Positions 41,801-50,232 of a stretch of DNA of 64,000 bases are shown piece by piece. The notes under the pieces are model-generated. The model was not told the origin of the DNA and did no database searches. It saw only the letters and a program-made list of their open reading frames with translations. Position numbers and translations under genes: made by a program. The stretch spans positions 496,001-560,000 of the forward strand of contig JAHBXQ010000003.1 of NCBI GenBank assembly GCA_019636345.1, read 5' to 3'. This stretch comes from Pirellulales bacterium. Lineage in GTDB: Bacteria; Planctomycetota; Planctomycetia; Pirellulales; Lacipirellulaceae. Numbering within the stretch: the stretch's first letter is position 1; each line of letters begins with the position of its first letter.

Positions 41801-42877
41801 GTGCTGCCGAGCGCCGCCGAACGGCTGCCGCAGTTTGAGCGCCTCGGCTTGGAGTCGCTTGCCCAACTCGCCGGGGGTCTTGGCGAGTTGCTGGGCGTAG
41901 AAGTCGTCGCGATACGCGGCGATGTGGGGCAGCAGCGTCGAGAGGGTCGTCGTCGAGTCGTGCCGTCCGGGGCCGTCGCCGCTGGTTCCCGAGGCCATGA
42001 GCATGGTCCCCGCAAGCACGGCGGCCGCTTCCTCGAGATGCTTGCTCCCGTCCGACTCGCTGCGCGACAGCAGGGCGTCCAGGGTGAGTTGCTGAATGAC
42101 GAACCGCGAGTAGTAGCCGCTTTCGGAGATTTGGAACGGATCCCACATCCCGAAGTGATGATTGGGGCGGCGATTGGCCGGGTGATCGAAGTCGTACGCC
42201 CGGGGGTCGAGGGCGATCTCTTCCAGCCGATCGAGGTCGAACCACGCCCGGGCGAGGATCTCGGGGTCGGCCTCACGGAGGATCTCCAGGGCGCGCGAAA
42301 GGAGCGCCTCGTACCGCCCCGTGGCCACCCCGGCGCCGGCGACGAACAGCGGGATCGGTCGCACGTACTCGTGCGGATAGGGCTCGGCGCGATGGGACCC
42401 GCTCAACTGCGGCGTCGGGCGGTAGCCGACATAGTCGTTCAGCCGGTGGAGCGCCCCTTCGACAATTCGCTGCGATTGGTCCCACGGGGGGCCTTCCTGC
42501 AGGATCGCCTCGAAGCAGCGACCGATAAAGAACGGTCGCCATAGGTCGCCGGTCGGCTGGTGGTGGAGCAGGTCGCGATGGAACTCGCGATAGTCCGACA
42601 ACAGTTCGGGAAGCAGGCCGACGACCGCGCGGGCTTGGCTGACGTCGGCGAACGCCCCTCCCGACGCCTGCAGTCGCTCGGCCGCGGCCGTGAGCCAAGC
42701 GACGATCCCCCCGGCCGGGTCCTCGGGGGCCGCCTCGTCCTCGAGGGGGCGCCACAGGTCGCTCAACCGGACGAGAAACCGCGGATCGCTTGCCCCGGCC
42801 GAGAAGTTGAGATACCCGACCGCCTCGTCCAGCAGCTTGGCTTCGCGCGGATCGGGCTGTCGGCAGGAATCGTTCAC
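38870..42877 (-). CDS. Very large cytoplasmic protein of unknown function with an acidic insert
   Basis: A 1335-residue protein if started at GTG 42877 (NDSCRQPDPREAKLLDEA); a TTG at 42904 would add nine residues. No signal peptide or membrane helix is seen. The protein is mostly alpha-helical, with repeated Leu-rich amphipathic helices that resemble TPR or HEAT-like scaffolds without a clear repeat unit. Near residues 665-735 (about 40680-40900) lies an extremely acidic stretch, with blocks such as DDDDIPFGDADDEDEY and DEADEDEGPDE. No enzyme motif was recognised. It is probably a planctomycete-specific scaffold. The reading frame is intact over 4 kb with typical codon bias, so it is a real gene. 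Confidence 0.8.
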   Translation of the reverse strand: MNDSCRQPDPREAKLLDEAVGYLNFSAGASDPRFLVRLSDLWRPLEDEAAPEDPAGGIVAWLTAAAERLQASGGAFADVSQARAVVGLLPELLSDYREFHRDLLHHQPTGDLWRPFFIGRCFEAILQEGPPWDQSQRIVEGALHRLNDYVGYRPTPQLSGSHRAEPYPHEYVRPIPLFVAGAGVATGRYEALLSRALEILREADPEILARAWFDLDRLEEIALDPRAYDFDHPANRRPNHHFGMWDPFQISESGYYSRFVIQQLTLDALLSRSESDGSKHLEEAAAVLAGTMLMASGTSGDGPGRHDSTTTLSTLLPHIAAYRDDFYAQQLAKTPGELGKRLQAEALKLRQPFGGARQHLNHELARRRALQLQRVHLALLFARMGRTESALRQAAAVRVASARMLTAIYCRLTAGHDALDRNDLAAAAEALAAVEELLRRGIECGAMVDPWNVVGFAANFSLFPALENTVHDWRVDELIELVEQVLDLGARSWSEAAAVDDAEHERHFETLLKRLAEWWDQYATATVEGVKRLVGKEIEISANLVAGALNAWHKSGAAAGDVGFWALFVEQFDSSKAFQLVVEALLDHGDVVASRALMMQWVNQRMRTPLDEGEISWHPLALRWLAVLEQQQRSRGDDQWDEVAKFFAFLEANAEEFWRAPTELFADDSPPYDDDDIPFGDADDEDEYDPDEEQYGDYEYEDYDGESEELEFEGEDEADEDEGPDELFGAAYEEMVYRDTTDDGVEGDLADDGEDPLFSEWEYESERLEQRLGFLNTVARLWKHTAITWGGEAESPERRELLDQWLRQAAANHRGLIELLEDVRRHKFAPPSGSHESLVEFDRLRTLKEAIVQRIIATCVETAAAARLLMTTRPDPAEAAKEFGEPIDAVSVQLMRALLAGDADGVREVWPQFLDSLKPRQLLYIPYARGGEPRKIVIARGFQRLLHDLLAWLPKLGLLRETCELLDLAQDLETENPVGQGAVTEFDRLFETGYQAVVGALVASAEAWDASGPAGQSDHMLVDSLQLLTERQLERWLGHSRTLRLSIVEKLAEEVEWRRFSQFIADYGADLFTQKFLSLGNLRGILHQGVEAWIDRLLHDDEAVDAHKFLAAIGRGLDKKTAVDLLSIAIETVVENYRAYRDYNTTTTQSDHGEMLHALVDFLRLRAEYDRVAWNLKPVVWAHEILVRQHRDLAAEMWRRAFAERTAEVADEHLNRLAELCAEHGMQLATVADRLSERFIRPAIIDRVRAMVGPAMDRGVPGSNEAFLELEQEITELASEPHGAGLDVPDWLSALEDEVTEARSRLSHVSSADRLARRIGQVKLAWDDIVRQLGE

Positions 42878-43368
42878 AGGGGCAACACGCGGGCGACTTC
42901 GCAACAGGGCCCAGGAGGCGCAGCGGGCGAATCGGGAGAAAGCAGAAGGGGTTTCATGGTACGGGACGCCCCCGCGGCTGGTCTAGGCGCCCCGGGGCCG
43001 AGCCGGGAGCGCCACTGGCAAGCCGATGGCGTCGTCCGAGGTTTTTCTCAGGCAGAGGCGCAGCGTTCGCAGGGCGACGTCGGAACGTCCCCGCAAGGGC
43101 TTGCTCGAAGCATCCGGCGGTTGGCGCCGACTCGGGCTGCTGGGAATCGGCCTTGAGCGCCGTTGGGCTGGGACGGTCTGTCGGACGACTTGATGCGACG
43201 CATTTGTCCGCGAGCTCCGCGTCGCGGCGTAAGGCGATCCCTACGTCGGTTCTGGAGGCGTGCGGGCCGGAGAAACCTGACCGGCGGTCTGTTCTGGTCT
43301 TCACAAACGGGCGAGTGGTTTGCACTATTGAGGGCCGTGTCTGCTCCGTTCGCCCTGACGATTGCCCG
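42878..43368. other. Divergent intergenic region giant gene / epimerase
   Basis: No gene is supported in 491 bases. A GC-rich hairpin can form between GGCGCCCCGG (42986-42995) and CCGGGAGCGCC (43003-43013) with one bulge. An in-frame extension of the epimerase to 43153 has no domain similarity. No convincing promoter pair was found. Confidence 0.5.
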
Positions 43369-44382
43369 ATGCCATCTTGCCTGATCACCGGCGCCAGCGG
43401 TTTCGTGGGGAGCAATCTTGCGCGAATTGCACGCGACGCGGGCTGGCGGGTCCGCGGGCTGATTCGTTCCGCCTCGAACGCCGACGAGCTTGAGCGATTG
43501 CACGTCGAACTCGTCTTCGGCAGTCTCGACGACGAGGCCAGTCTGGCGGCGGCGGTGCACGGGGTCGACGTCGTGTTCCACATCGCGGGGCGGACCAAGG
43601 CGCTGCGGCGCGAGGAGTTCGCGCGCGACAATGTCGAGGGGACCCGCCGCGTCGCCCAGGCGTGCGCCGCCCAGTCGCCGCCGCCGGTGCTGGTGATGAC
43701 CAGCTCGCTCGCCGCGGGGGGGCCGGGGACGTTCGCCCAGCCGCGGCGCGAGACGGACGCTGCCGAGCCCGTGTCGCACTACGGGCGGAGCAAGCTCGAG
43801 GCCGAGCGCGAACTGGCCGCTGTCGCCGATCGCGTCCCCGCGTCGGTCGTTCGCCCTCCGATCGTATTCGGCCCGGGCGATCGCGCGTCGCTGCAGATGT
43901 TCCGGGGGATGAAGTTCCTGCCGCTCCACCCGACGCCGGGGTTTCGCCGGTGGCCCGTGTCGGTGGTCTACGTCGACGACCTGTGCCGGGGGCTGATCGA
44001 GATCGCGCTGCGCGGCGAGCGGGCGCCGAAGAGCGACGCGGGCGCAGCGTCGGGGGAGGGAGTGTACTACATCGCCGCCGAGCGGAACGTCACCTACGGC
44101 GAGTTCGGGCGACTGGCCGGCGCCGCAGCAGGGTGGCTGGTCGTTCCCGTGCCGCTGTTTGTCGCCGCCTTCTGGGGAGTCGGCGCCATGGGCGAAGCGA
44201 TCGGCCGCCTGCGAAGTCGACCCTGCCTGATCAATCTCGACAAGGCCCGCGAAACGTCCGCCCGGGGATGGGTGTGCGACGACGCCAAACTCCGCAACCA
44301 ACTCGACTATCGTCCCACGGGTTCGCTCGAAGAGCAGCTCGCGACGACGGTCGCTTGGTATCGCGAGCGGGGGTGGTTGTAG
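43369..44382 (+). CDS. NAD-dependent epimerase/dehydratase (extended SDR)
   Basis: A 337-residue extended short-chain dehydrogenase. Start ATG 43369 places the nucleotide-binding motif ITGASGFVGSNLARI at the N-terminus, as the family requires. The active-site pair is YGRSK (Tyr and Lys, about 141-145), with MTSSLAAGG just before it. VVRPPIVFGPGD is the typical substrate-side strand. Family members act on nucleotide sugars, steroids or dihydroflavonols; the substrate cannot be told from sequence alone. There is no sugar operon around it. It is followed in the same direction by the phosphofructokinase gene 156 bp later. Confidence 0.88.
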   Translation: MPSCLITGASGFVGSNLARIARDAGWRVRGLIRSASNADELERLHVELVFGSLDDEASLAAAVHGVDVVFHIAGRTKALRREEFARDNVEGTRRVAQACAAQSPPPVLVMTSSLAAGGPGTFAQPRRETDAAEPVSHYGRSKLEAERELAAVADRVPASVVRPPIVFGPGDRASLQMFRGMKFLPLHPTPGFRRWPVSVVYVDDLCRGLIEIALRGERAPKSDAGAASGEGVYYIAAERNVTYGEFGRLAGAAAGWLVVPVPLFVAAFWGVGAMGEAIGRLRSRPCLINLDKARETSARGWVCDDAKLRNQLDYRPTGSLEEQLATTVAWYRERGWL

Positions 44383-44538
44383 GGACAGAGGGCCCGTGGC
44401 AGTGGGCGGCGCGGGGAGGGAAGCGGTAAGATAGCGGTCAATGCGCGGGGAGCGACTGGGGGCGCGCTGGGCACGACTCCAGCCGCCCGTCGCCGACCCC
44501 CTCTCCCCGCCGACCACCCCCAACTCCGTCTGCTTCCC

Positions 44539-45855
44539 ATGCTCGCCCAAGAACAACTTGCGATCTCCAACCTTGGCCCTTGCACGATTCCTTCGCCGTT
44601 GGGGCTGTCGACCGCCCCAGGGGACGGCTGCAGCGACTACATGCGGAACGAAATGCGGCTTCTGTACGAGCCGCGATTCTGTCAGGGGGACGAAGTCGAC
44701 CCGTTGTCGATCGAACTCGCCGGTCCGCGGGAAGCGATCTACTTTCGCCCCGAGGAGTCCAAGGCGGCGATCGTCACCTGCGGCGGATTGTGCCCTGGGA
44801 TCAACAACGTGATTCGGGCGCTCGTCCAGGAGTTGCAGTTTCACTACGGCGTGAAGCAGATTCTGGGAATCCGCTACGGTTACGCGGGGCTCAACCCGGC
44901 CGTCGCCCGGCCGCCGTTGGCGCTCGACGCCGAGGCGGTCTCGTCGATTCATCACCAAGGGGGAACGATCCTCGGCACGTCGCGCGGGCCCCAGGAGCCG
45001 CGCGTCACGGTCGACTATCTCCAGAGCGAGGGGATCAACCTGCTGTTTTGCATCGGCGGCGACGGCACGCAGCGCGGCGCTCACGCCATTGCGGAGGAGG
45101 TCGCGCGCCGCGGGCTGGCGATCGCCGTGGTCGGCATCCCCAAGACGATCGACAACGACGTCAAGTTTTGCTTCAGCACGTTCGGCTACTTCACCGCGGT
45201 GGCCGAGGCGGAGCTGGCGATCGACCGCGCCCACGTCGAGGCCAAGAGCGTGCTGAACGGCGTCGGGTTGGTGAAGCTCATGGGGCGCGAGGCGGGGTTC
45301 ATCGCCGCGGCGGCGACGATCGCCAGCGGCGAGGTCAACTTCTGCCTGATCCCCGAAGAGCCGTTTGCGCTCGACGGGCCCAACGGGCTGTTGGAGCGCT
45401 TGCGGCGCCGGCTGACGGCTCGCGAGCATGCCGTCCTCGTCGTCGCCGAGGGGGCGGGGCAGCACTTGCTGGCTGATCTCCCGGGCGGCGTCGACGCCTC
45501 GGGCAACGCGCGATTGGGGGACGTCGGCTACTTTCTCAAAATGCAGATCGAGAACTTCTGCCGCGATCAGAACATTCCGGTGAGCGTCAAGTACTTCGAC
45601 CCCAGCTATCAGATTCGCAGCGTCCCGGCCGCGGCGGTCGACTCGCTGTTGTGCGAACGATTCGCCCGCGCGGCGGTCCATGCCGCGATGGCCGGCAAGA
45701 CCGACGTGCTGATCGGCTTGTGGCACAACCAACTGATCCACGTGCCGCTGGAGGTGGCGACGGGGCAGAAGAAGCAGCTCGACCTGGAGGGGGAACTGTG
45801 GGCCAGCGTCCGGGCCGTCACAGGGCAAGGTTTCTGGAACCGATCTGGGGAGTGA
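44539..45855 (+). CDS. 6-phosphofructokinase, probably ATP-dependent
   Basis: A 438-residue PFK of the longer clade known from TP0108-type enzymes. The phosphate-donor loop is FCIGGDGTQRGA (about 171-182), where Gly after GGD indicates ATP rather than pyrophosphate (GGDD). The substrate motif PKTIDNDVKF and the MGREAGFIA block are intact. TCGGLCPGINNVI is the N-terminal motif. It phosphorylates fructose 6-phosphate in glycolysis. Donor choice is inferred from the one motif residue. It is upstream of an MFS transporter gene by 158 bp, but a common function is not evident. Confidence 0.9.
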   Translation: MLAQEQLAISNLGPCTIPSPLGLSTAPGDGCSDYMRNEMRLLYEPRFCQGDEVDPLSIELAGPREAIYFRPEESKAAIVTCGGLCPGINNVIRALVQELQFHYGVKQILGIRYGYAGLNPAVARPPLALDAEAVSSIHHQGGTILGTSRGPQEPRVTVDYLQSEGINLLFCIGGDGTQRGAHAIAEEVARRGLAIAVVGIPKTIDNDVKFCFSTFGYFTAVAEAELAIDRAHVEAKSVLNGVGLVKLMGREAGFIAAAATIASGEVNFCLIPEEPFALDGPNGLLERLRRRLTAREHAVLVVAEGAGQHLLADLPGGVDASGNARLGDVGYFLKMQIENFCRDQNIPVSVKYFDPSYQIRSVPAAAVDSLLCERFARAAVHAAMAGKTDVLIGLWHNQLIHVPLEVATGQKKQLDLEGELWASVRAVTGQGFWNRSGE

Positions 45856-46013
45856 CGACCGCCGGCCGGGCGAGGATCGCTCGACAGGTCGCCGACAGGC
45901 GGCCCCCTGGTCCGAACGCCGCTGCGAACCTGGCTGCTTCTCGCGTGTCCTGCGCACGTGCCTCGCAGTACAATGCTCGCGCGTCGCCGCCGGCCATCCG
46001 CCCCCGCCTGTCC

Positions 46014-47291
46014 ATGCAAGCCTTCTTCGCCCGCTATCGCGCTGCTTACTCCGGCTTGCCGCGAGACGTGTGGGTCATGGCGATCGTGCTGTTCGTCAAT
46101 CGCGCCGGCACGATGGTGCTGCCGTTTCTGACGCTGTACCTGACCAGCAAGATTCAACTGACCGAGGCGCTCGCCGCGCGGATGGTCAGCGTCTACGGCC
46201 TGGGCGCCGTCGCGGGGTCGTATCTGGGGGGCCGCTGGGCTCACCGCTATGGCGCCGTGCGGGTGCAGACGGTCTGCTTGTTGCTGTCGGGGCCGGCGTG
46301 TTTGTTGATCCCGCTGGGGTCGACCTGGCCGCCGATCGCGTTGAGCCTGTTCACCTGGAGCCTGTTCTCCTCGGCGGTGCGTCCGGCGAACGCCGCGACG
46401 ATCGCCAAGCTGACGACTCCCGAGAACCGGATGCGGGCCTTCGCCCTGCAACGGCTGGCGGCGAACTTCGGCTTCTCGTTCGGGCCGACCTTCGGAGGGT
46501 TGCTCGCGACCTGGAAATACGGCGCGCTGTTCGTCGTCGACGGAGCGACTTCGCTCGCCGCGTTTGCGGCACTGGCCTACTGCTTTCGTTTCCAACGGCT
46601 CGCTGACCCGGAGGACGACGGCTCGGTTCCCGAGCCGCGGTCCCCGCTGGGCGATCGGCAGTACGTGCTGTTTATGCTGTTGGTGCTCGCCGGGTCGTGC
46701 GTCTTCTTCCAGTTCGGCTCGACGTACCCGCTCTATCTGCGCGATCGCTACGGGATGCAGGAGTTTCAGGTCGGACTGATGTTCGGCGTGAACACGATGA
46801 TGGTCGTCGCGTTCGAGATGCTGTTGGTCGACGCCGTGAAAGGGCTCCCCCTGATCCGCACCGTGGGGTGGGGGACCTTTTTGTCGTGCCTGGGCTTCGG
46901 GATGTTGCCGTGGGGATCGTCCGCCGGCTTCGCCGTGCTGGCGATGGTCGTGATGACGATCGGCGAGATGCTGTCGGCGTCGCTGTCGGCCGCTTACGCG
47001 AGCAACCGGGCGCCCCGGGGAAGCGAGGCGCGGTACCTGGGCGCCTACACGCTGGTGTTGTCGCTGGCGTGGATGATCGGCCCCACGATCGGCGGCGCGC
47101 TGTACCAGCGCAGTCCCGATCTCATTTGGCATCTCGGCACGGTCGTGGGGATTGCCGCGTTGGCGGGGTTTCTCGTGCTGTCGCGACGGGTCGAACGCGC
47201 CGCCGACGAACCGCCGCTGCTGGTCCGGGAAGCCCCGCTCGGTCCCGACGTCGCCTACCCGGCGGCGCTGGAACTCGAAGAGGCGGTGTGA
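46014..47291 (+). CDS. MFS transporter
   Basis: A 425-residue protein with about 12 predicted membrane helices. The start at 46014 (MQAFFARYRAAYSGLPRDV) removes 121 Arg-rich residues of an upstream extension. The loop 2-3 motif GGRWAHRYGAVRVQ is the MFS motif A variant (GxxxDRxGxR). The LAANFGFSFGPTFGGLL helix and the ASNRAPRGSEARYLGAYT stretch are typical of drug/H+ antiporter-like members. Substrate unknown. It converges with a small unknown gene that ends 34 bp after its stop. Confidence 0.87.
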   Translation: MQAFFARYRAAYSGLPRDVWVMAIVLFVNRAGTMVLPFLTLYLTSKIQLTEALAARMVSVYGLGAVAGSYLGGRWAHRYGAVRVQTVCLLLSGPACLLIPLGSTWPPIALSLFTWSLFSSAVRPANAATIAKLTTPENRMRAFALQRLAANFGFSFGPTFGGLLATWKYGALFVVDGATSLAAFAALAYCFRFQRLADPEDDGSVPEPRSPLGDRQYVLFMLLVLAGSCVFFQFGSTYPLYLRDRYGMQEFQVGLMFGVNTMMVVAFEMLLVDAVKGLPLIRTVGWGTFLSCLGFGMLPWGSSAGFAVLAMVVMTIGEMLSASLSAAYASNRAPRGSEARYLGAYTLVLSLAWMIGPTIGGALYQRSPDLIWHLGTVVGIAALAGFLVLSRRVERAADEPPLLVREAPLGPDVAYPAALELEEAV

Positions 47292-47324
47292 TGCGGCGCC
47301 GGCTCAGCGGTCTTGCCGGCCTGC

Positions 47325-47603
47325 TCACCCCTTCGGCCGCTCCTCGAACCCCGCGTCGGCGATCGTCGCGGCGTTGAGCGGGCTGGTGAACTTGAAGGTG
47401 TTGATCACGTCGAACCCGATCACGATGAACCGCCCGCCGAGCGCATCGGGGACGTTGCGCTCCAACAGCAGGGTCTCGCCGCGGATCCAGAAGTTCTTAA
47501 ACGGCGTCTGTTCGTTGAGCGTCGAGACGACGATCCCCGCGCGCGGCACGTTGGCGGGCCACGTCATGAAGAAGTCGCGCCAGGGGGAGTTTGTCGCAGG
47601 CAT
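47325..47603 (-). CDS. Small protein of unknown function
   Basis: A 92-residue protein, start ATG 47603 (MPATNSPWRDFFMTWP). It has no signal peptide or membrane helix and no familiar domain. The amino-acid mix is balanced (for example GRFIVIGFDVINTFKFTS and RGETLLLERNVPDALG), unlike the Arg/Ala-biased shadow frames of this GC-rich DNA, which is why I accept it as a gene. It is convergent with the MFS gene and divergent from the DUF1559 gene. Function unknown. Confidence 0.65.
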   Translation of the reverse strand: MPATNSPWRDFFMTWPANVPRAGIVVSTLNEQTPFKNFWIRGETLLLERNVPDALGGRFIVIGFDVINTFKFTSPLNAATIADAGFEERPKG

Positions 47604-47842
47604 GGGGCACTCGCTGGAGCAGGGGGCGAACGTGAATCACCGCATCCTTTGCACTGTTCACGAGTTAAGTCTAGCTTGACGCCGCCGACGCGGCAGCCGA
47701 CGACGAGTTGCCGGGCTGCGCAAGGCAGCTCGCGATTCGCCGGGGCGCCCCCGTCCGCCTGGGCCCGCGCAGGTCCAATCGGTACAATCGAACCAGTCTC
47801 GCGATCGTCTCCCTCGCGCCGCCCGTCTTCCCGGGAAGTCCC

Positions 47843-48838
47843 ATGCCCCCTGTTGCGACAACCGCTCCTTCTGCCGGCCGCGGCCGCGCTTTCACGCTCA
47901 TCGAGTTGTTGGTCGTAATCGCGATCGTCTCGGTGTTGATGTCGTTGCTGTTGCCGGCCGTACAAGCGGCGCGCGAGGCGTCTCGTCGTTCCGCCTGTCA
48001 GAACAATCTCAAGCAGCTCGGGTTGGCGAGTCAAAACTACGAAGCGCAGCACAAGCGGCTGCCTCCCTCGGGCATGCGGAACATGTCGTACGCCGAGCTA
48101 GCCAAATTGGATGTCGGCGTGGGGTCGAGTTGGCTGGTGCGGATGTTGCCGATGATCGAACAACAGGCGTTGTACGATCAGTTCGACGTCCGGGGCGCCT
48201 TGTTCGAGCAACCCGCCGCGGCCCTGTCCGCCCAACCGGCGGCGTTGTTGTGCCCGAGCGACAACCCGACGGGCCTCCTGATGGACAGCATGGAGTTGGG
48301 GGCCGTGAGGACGTCTGTCAGCAAGAAGTTCGGCAAAGGAAACTACGCTGCGTTCGCCACGGCGTTCCATCTCGACTCGAACTGGCAAGGCGCCGTCAGT
48401 CACGAGGGGCGCCGCGTGGCCGAGGTGACCGACGGCCTGTCGCACTCGCTGTTCGTCGGCGAGTTGCGAGCTCGTGCTCACGACGGGGATCCGCGCGGGG
48501 CGTGGGTCGTGCCGTGGCCGGGGTCGAGCCTGGTGGCAATCGACTTTCACCACCTCAGCGCCGACGAGGCGCAGCATATTGATTTCGCGCGGACGCCCAA
48601 TGCGGCTACGCCCGACGTGTTGTTTCACTGTCCCGACCCGGCCGAGGCGCAACTGACGCGGATGCCGTGCCACGACCAGTGGCAGCAGTATATTGCCGAC
48701 GCCCCGCGCAGCGTTCATCCCGGCGGGGTCAACGGGGCCTATCTCGACGGGCGCGTCGAATTCATCAGCGACGACATTTCGCCCGAGGCCTTGGCGCTTC
48801 GGATTGCCGTCGACGACGGTCAAGTCATCGCCGAATAG
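47843..48838 (+). CDS. DUF1559 prepilin-like protein
   Basis: A 331-residue planctomycete-type protein. Start ATG 47843 puts a short leader before the type IV prepilin signature GRAFTLIELLVVIAIV, cleaved by prepilin peptidase before the Phe. The hydrophobic helix is followed by PAVQAAREASRRSACQNNLKQLGLA, the hallmark of DUF1559 proteins, and SVHPGGVNGAYLDGRVEFI at the end is the conserved HPGG-x-DG motif. Such proteins are numerous in planctomycetes and are thought to be pseudopilin-like surface components. A His-rich small gene follows 38 bp downstream and may be co-transcribed. Confidence 0.92.
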   Translation: MPPVATTAPSAGRGRAFTLIELLVVIAIVSVLMSLLLPAVQAAREASRRSACQNNLKQLGLASQNYEAQHKRLPPSGMRNMSYAELAKLDVGVGSSWLVRMLPMIEQQALYDQFDVRGALFEQPAAALSAQPAALLCPSDNPTGLLMDSMELGAVRTSVSKKFGKGNYAAFATAFHLDSNWQGAVSHEGRRVAEVTDGLSHSLFVGELRARAHDGDPRGAWVVPWPGSSLVAIDFHHLSADEAQHIDFARTPNAATPDVLFHCPDPAEAQLTRMPCHDQWQQYIADAPRSVHPGGVNGAYLDGRVEFISDDISPEALALRIAVDDGQVIAE

Positions 48839-48876
48839 CGCCCTCGGCGCGGCCCGCACGAAGGAAGGAGATCGGC

Positions 48877-49269
48877 ATGAATCGAAACGCTTGGTCGGCG
48901 CTCGCGCTGGCGCTGGGGGTGCTGCTGATCGGGGCGAGCTGGCTCGCCCCCCGCGTGGCGCCGAAAGGAGCGTTGTGGAATGAAGCGAACGCCGCGGAGT
49001 TCGTTGCGGCTTCGGAGGAGTTCCACGACCATCTCGAAGGCGCCGGGCCTTCGCATCGCCACAGCGAGCTCACTCAGCACTTGGGGCACGGCCACGAGCA
49101 TCACGACCATGACGAGGCGTCCGCCGCCGGCGAGCGTTATCGGACCGCGCTGGCCAAGCTCGAGTCAGCCCAGAGCCTCCACGATCGCTTGCCGACGATC
49201 CTCCGCTGGTGCGGCTTCGCCCTGTGCGCACTGGGGGCAGTCGGCCACTACGCCGGCAAGCGAGAATAG
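48877..49269 (+). CDS. Small His-rich two-helix membrane protein
   Basis: A 130-residue protein with AAGGAG (48865-48870) at good distance from ATG 48877. An N-terminal hydrophobic helix (ALALALGVLLIGASWLA), a soluble middle and a second helix near the end (ILRWCGFALCALGAVGHYAG). The middle contains the histidine cluster GHGHEHHDHDE, a likely transition-metal binding site facing the periplasm or cytoplasm depending on topology. It belongs to no family I know. The 38-bp gap after the DUF1559 gene suggests an operon. Confidence 0.78.
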   Translation: MNRNAWSALALALGVLLIGASWLAPRVAPKGALWNEANAAEFVAASEEFHDHLEGAGPSHRHSELTQHLGHGHEHHDHDEASAAGERYRTALAKLESAQSLHDRLPTILRWCGFALCALGAVGHYAGKRE

Positions 49270-49304
49270 ACCGCGTCTCGCGCTTCAACCGGGAGGCGAG
49301 CGAC

Positions 49305-50174
49305 TCACCGCCCGCGGTACTTGGCGATGCAGTAGAACGCGTTCACGGCGTCGCGCCAGCCGATCTTCTTTCCTTCGTCGTAGCCGCGGCTGTTGTAGCC
49401 GATCGGCAGTTCGAGGATCCGGTAACCGAGTCGCGACACCTTGGCGGTGATCTCCGGCTCGAAGCCGAACCGTTGCTGTTCGACGTGGATTTGGTCGAGC
49501 ACCTCGCGCCGGAAGACCTTGTAGCAGGTCTCCATATCGGTCAGTTGCTGTCCGGTCGCCAGGTTCGAGGCGGCCGTCAGCAACCAGTTGCCGAAGCGGT
49601 GCATCCGCGACGGGTCTTGTTCGGGATTGCCCAAGAATCGCGAACCGTAAACGACGTCGGCGTCGCCCCGTTCGATCGGCTCCAGGAGGCGCGCCAAGTC
49701 GTTGGGATCGTATTCGAGGTCGGCGTCCTGGATCATGACCACGTCGCCGATCGCCGCGGAGAACCCGGTCCGCAGGGCCGCCCCTTTGCCGCGGTTATAG
49801 CCGTGCATCAGCACCCGCACGTCGGGCTCTTCGTCCAAGAGCAACAACAGGTCGCGGGTGCCGTCGGTGCTGAAGTCGTCGACGATCACAATCTCGTGAT
49901 GCACGCCGACGGCTTGCACGCGGCGGACGATTTCGACGATCGTGTCCCGTTCGTTGTAGCAGGGGATGACGACCGACACGGCCAGCTTCGTCCGCGGGCG
50001 GACTTCGACGGGGGGCGCCGTCTCCATTTCGACGGCGACGCGGGCCGTTTGCTCCGCCAGGGCGAGCCGGGCTTCGATCCGGCGCTCCGCGAGTCGGTCC
50101 GCGGCCGCAGCGGGGGTCGGCGCGCCGGCGATCGTCGGCGTTTCGTCGCTTCGAACAGCAGGTTGGGACGTCAT
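49305..50174 (-). CDS. GT2 glycosyltransferase, DPM/GtrB-like
   Basis: A 289-residue family 2 glycosyltransferase. The start at ATG 50174 leaves a 65-residue Ala/Thr-rich head; the GT-A fold begins VSVVIPCYNERDTI. The nucleotide-binding VDDFSTDGT and the metal motif in QDADLEYDP are intact. The late blocks ETCYKVFRREVLDQ and YNSRGYDEGKKIGW are typical of polyprenyl-phosphate sugar transferases. No membrane helices follow, so it acts at the inner face of the membrane. The upstream gene encodes a GT-C-like membrane protein, and the pair may move a sugar from a polyprenyl carrier onto an exported acceptor. Confidence 0.88.
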   Translation of the reverse strand: MTSQPAVRSDETPTIAGAPTPAAAADRLAERRIEARLALAEQTARVAVEMETAPPVEVRPRTKLAVSVVIPCYNERDTIVEIVRRVQAVGVHHEIVIVDDFSTDGTRDLLLLLDEEPDVRVLMHGYNRGKGAALRTGFSAAIGDVVMIQDADLEYDPNDLARLLEPIERGDADVVYGSRFLGNPEQDPSRMHRFGNWLLTAASNLATGQQLTDMETCYKVFRREVLDQIHVEQQRFGFEPEITAKVSRLGYRILELPIGYNSRGYDEGKKIGWRDAVNAFYCIAKYRGR

Positions 50175-50232
50175 CACAGTCGCTCCAGAGACGCGGATCG
50201 GACACGGCGAAAGCAAGGGCGCGCGAGTCGGC

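Noticed and set aside
43048-45957. Long minus-strand frame (969 codons) opposite the epimerase and phosphofructokinase genes
   Set aside because: The composition is Arg/Asp/Gln-rich without domains, and both plus-strand genes carry full family motifs. It is a GC-driven shadow.
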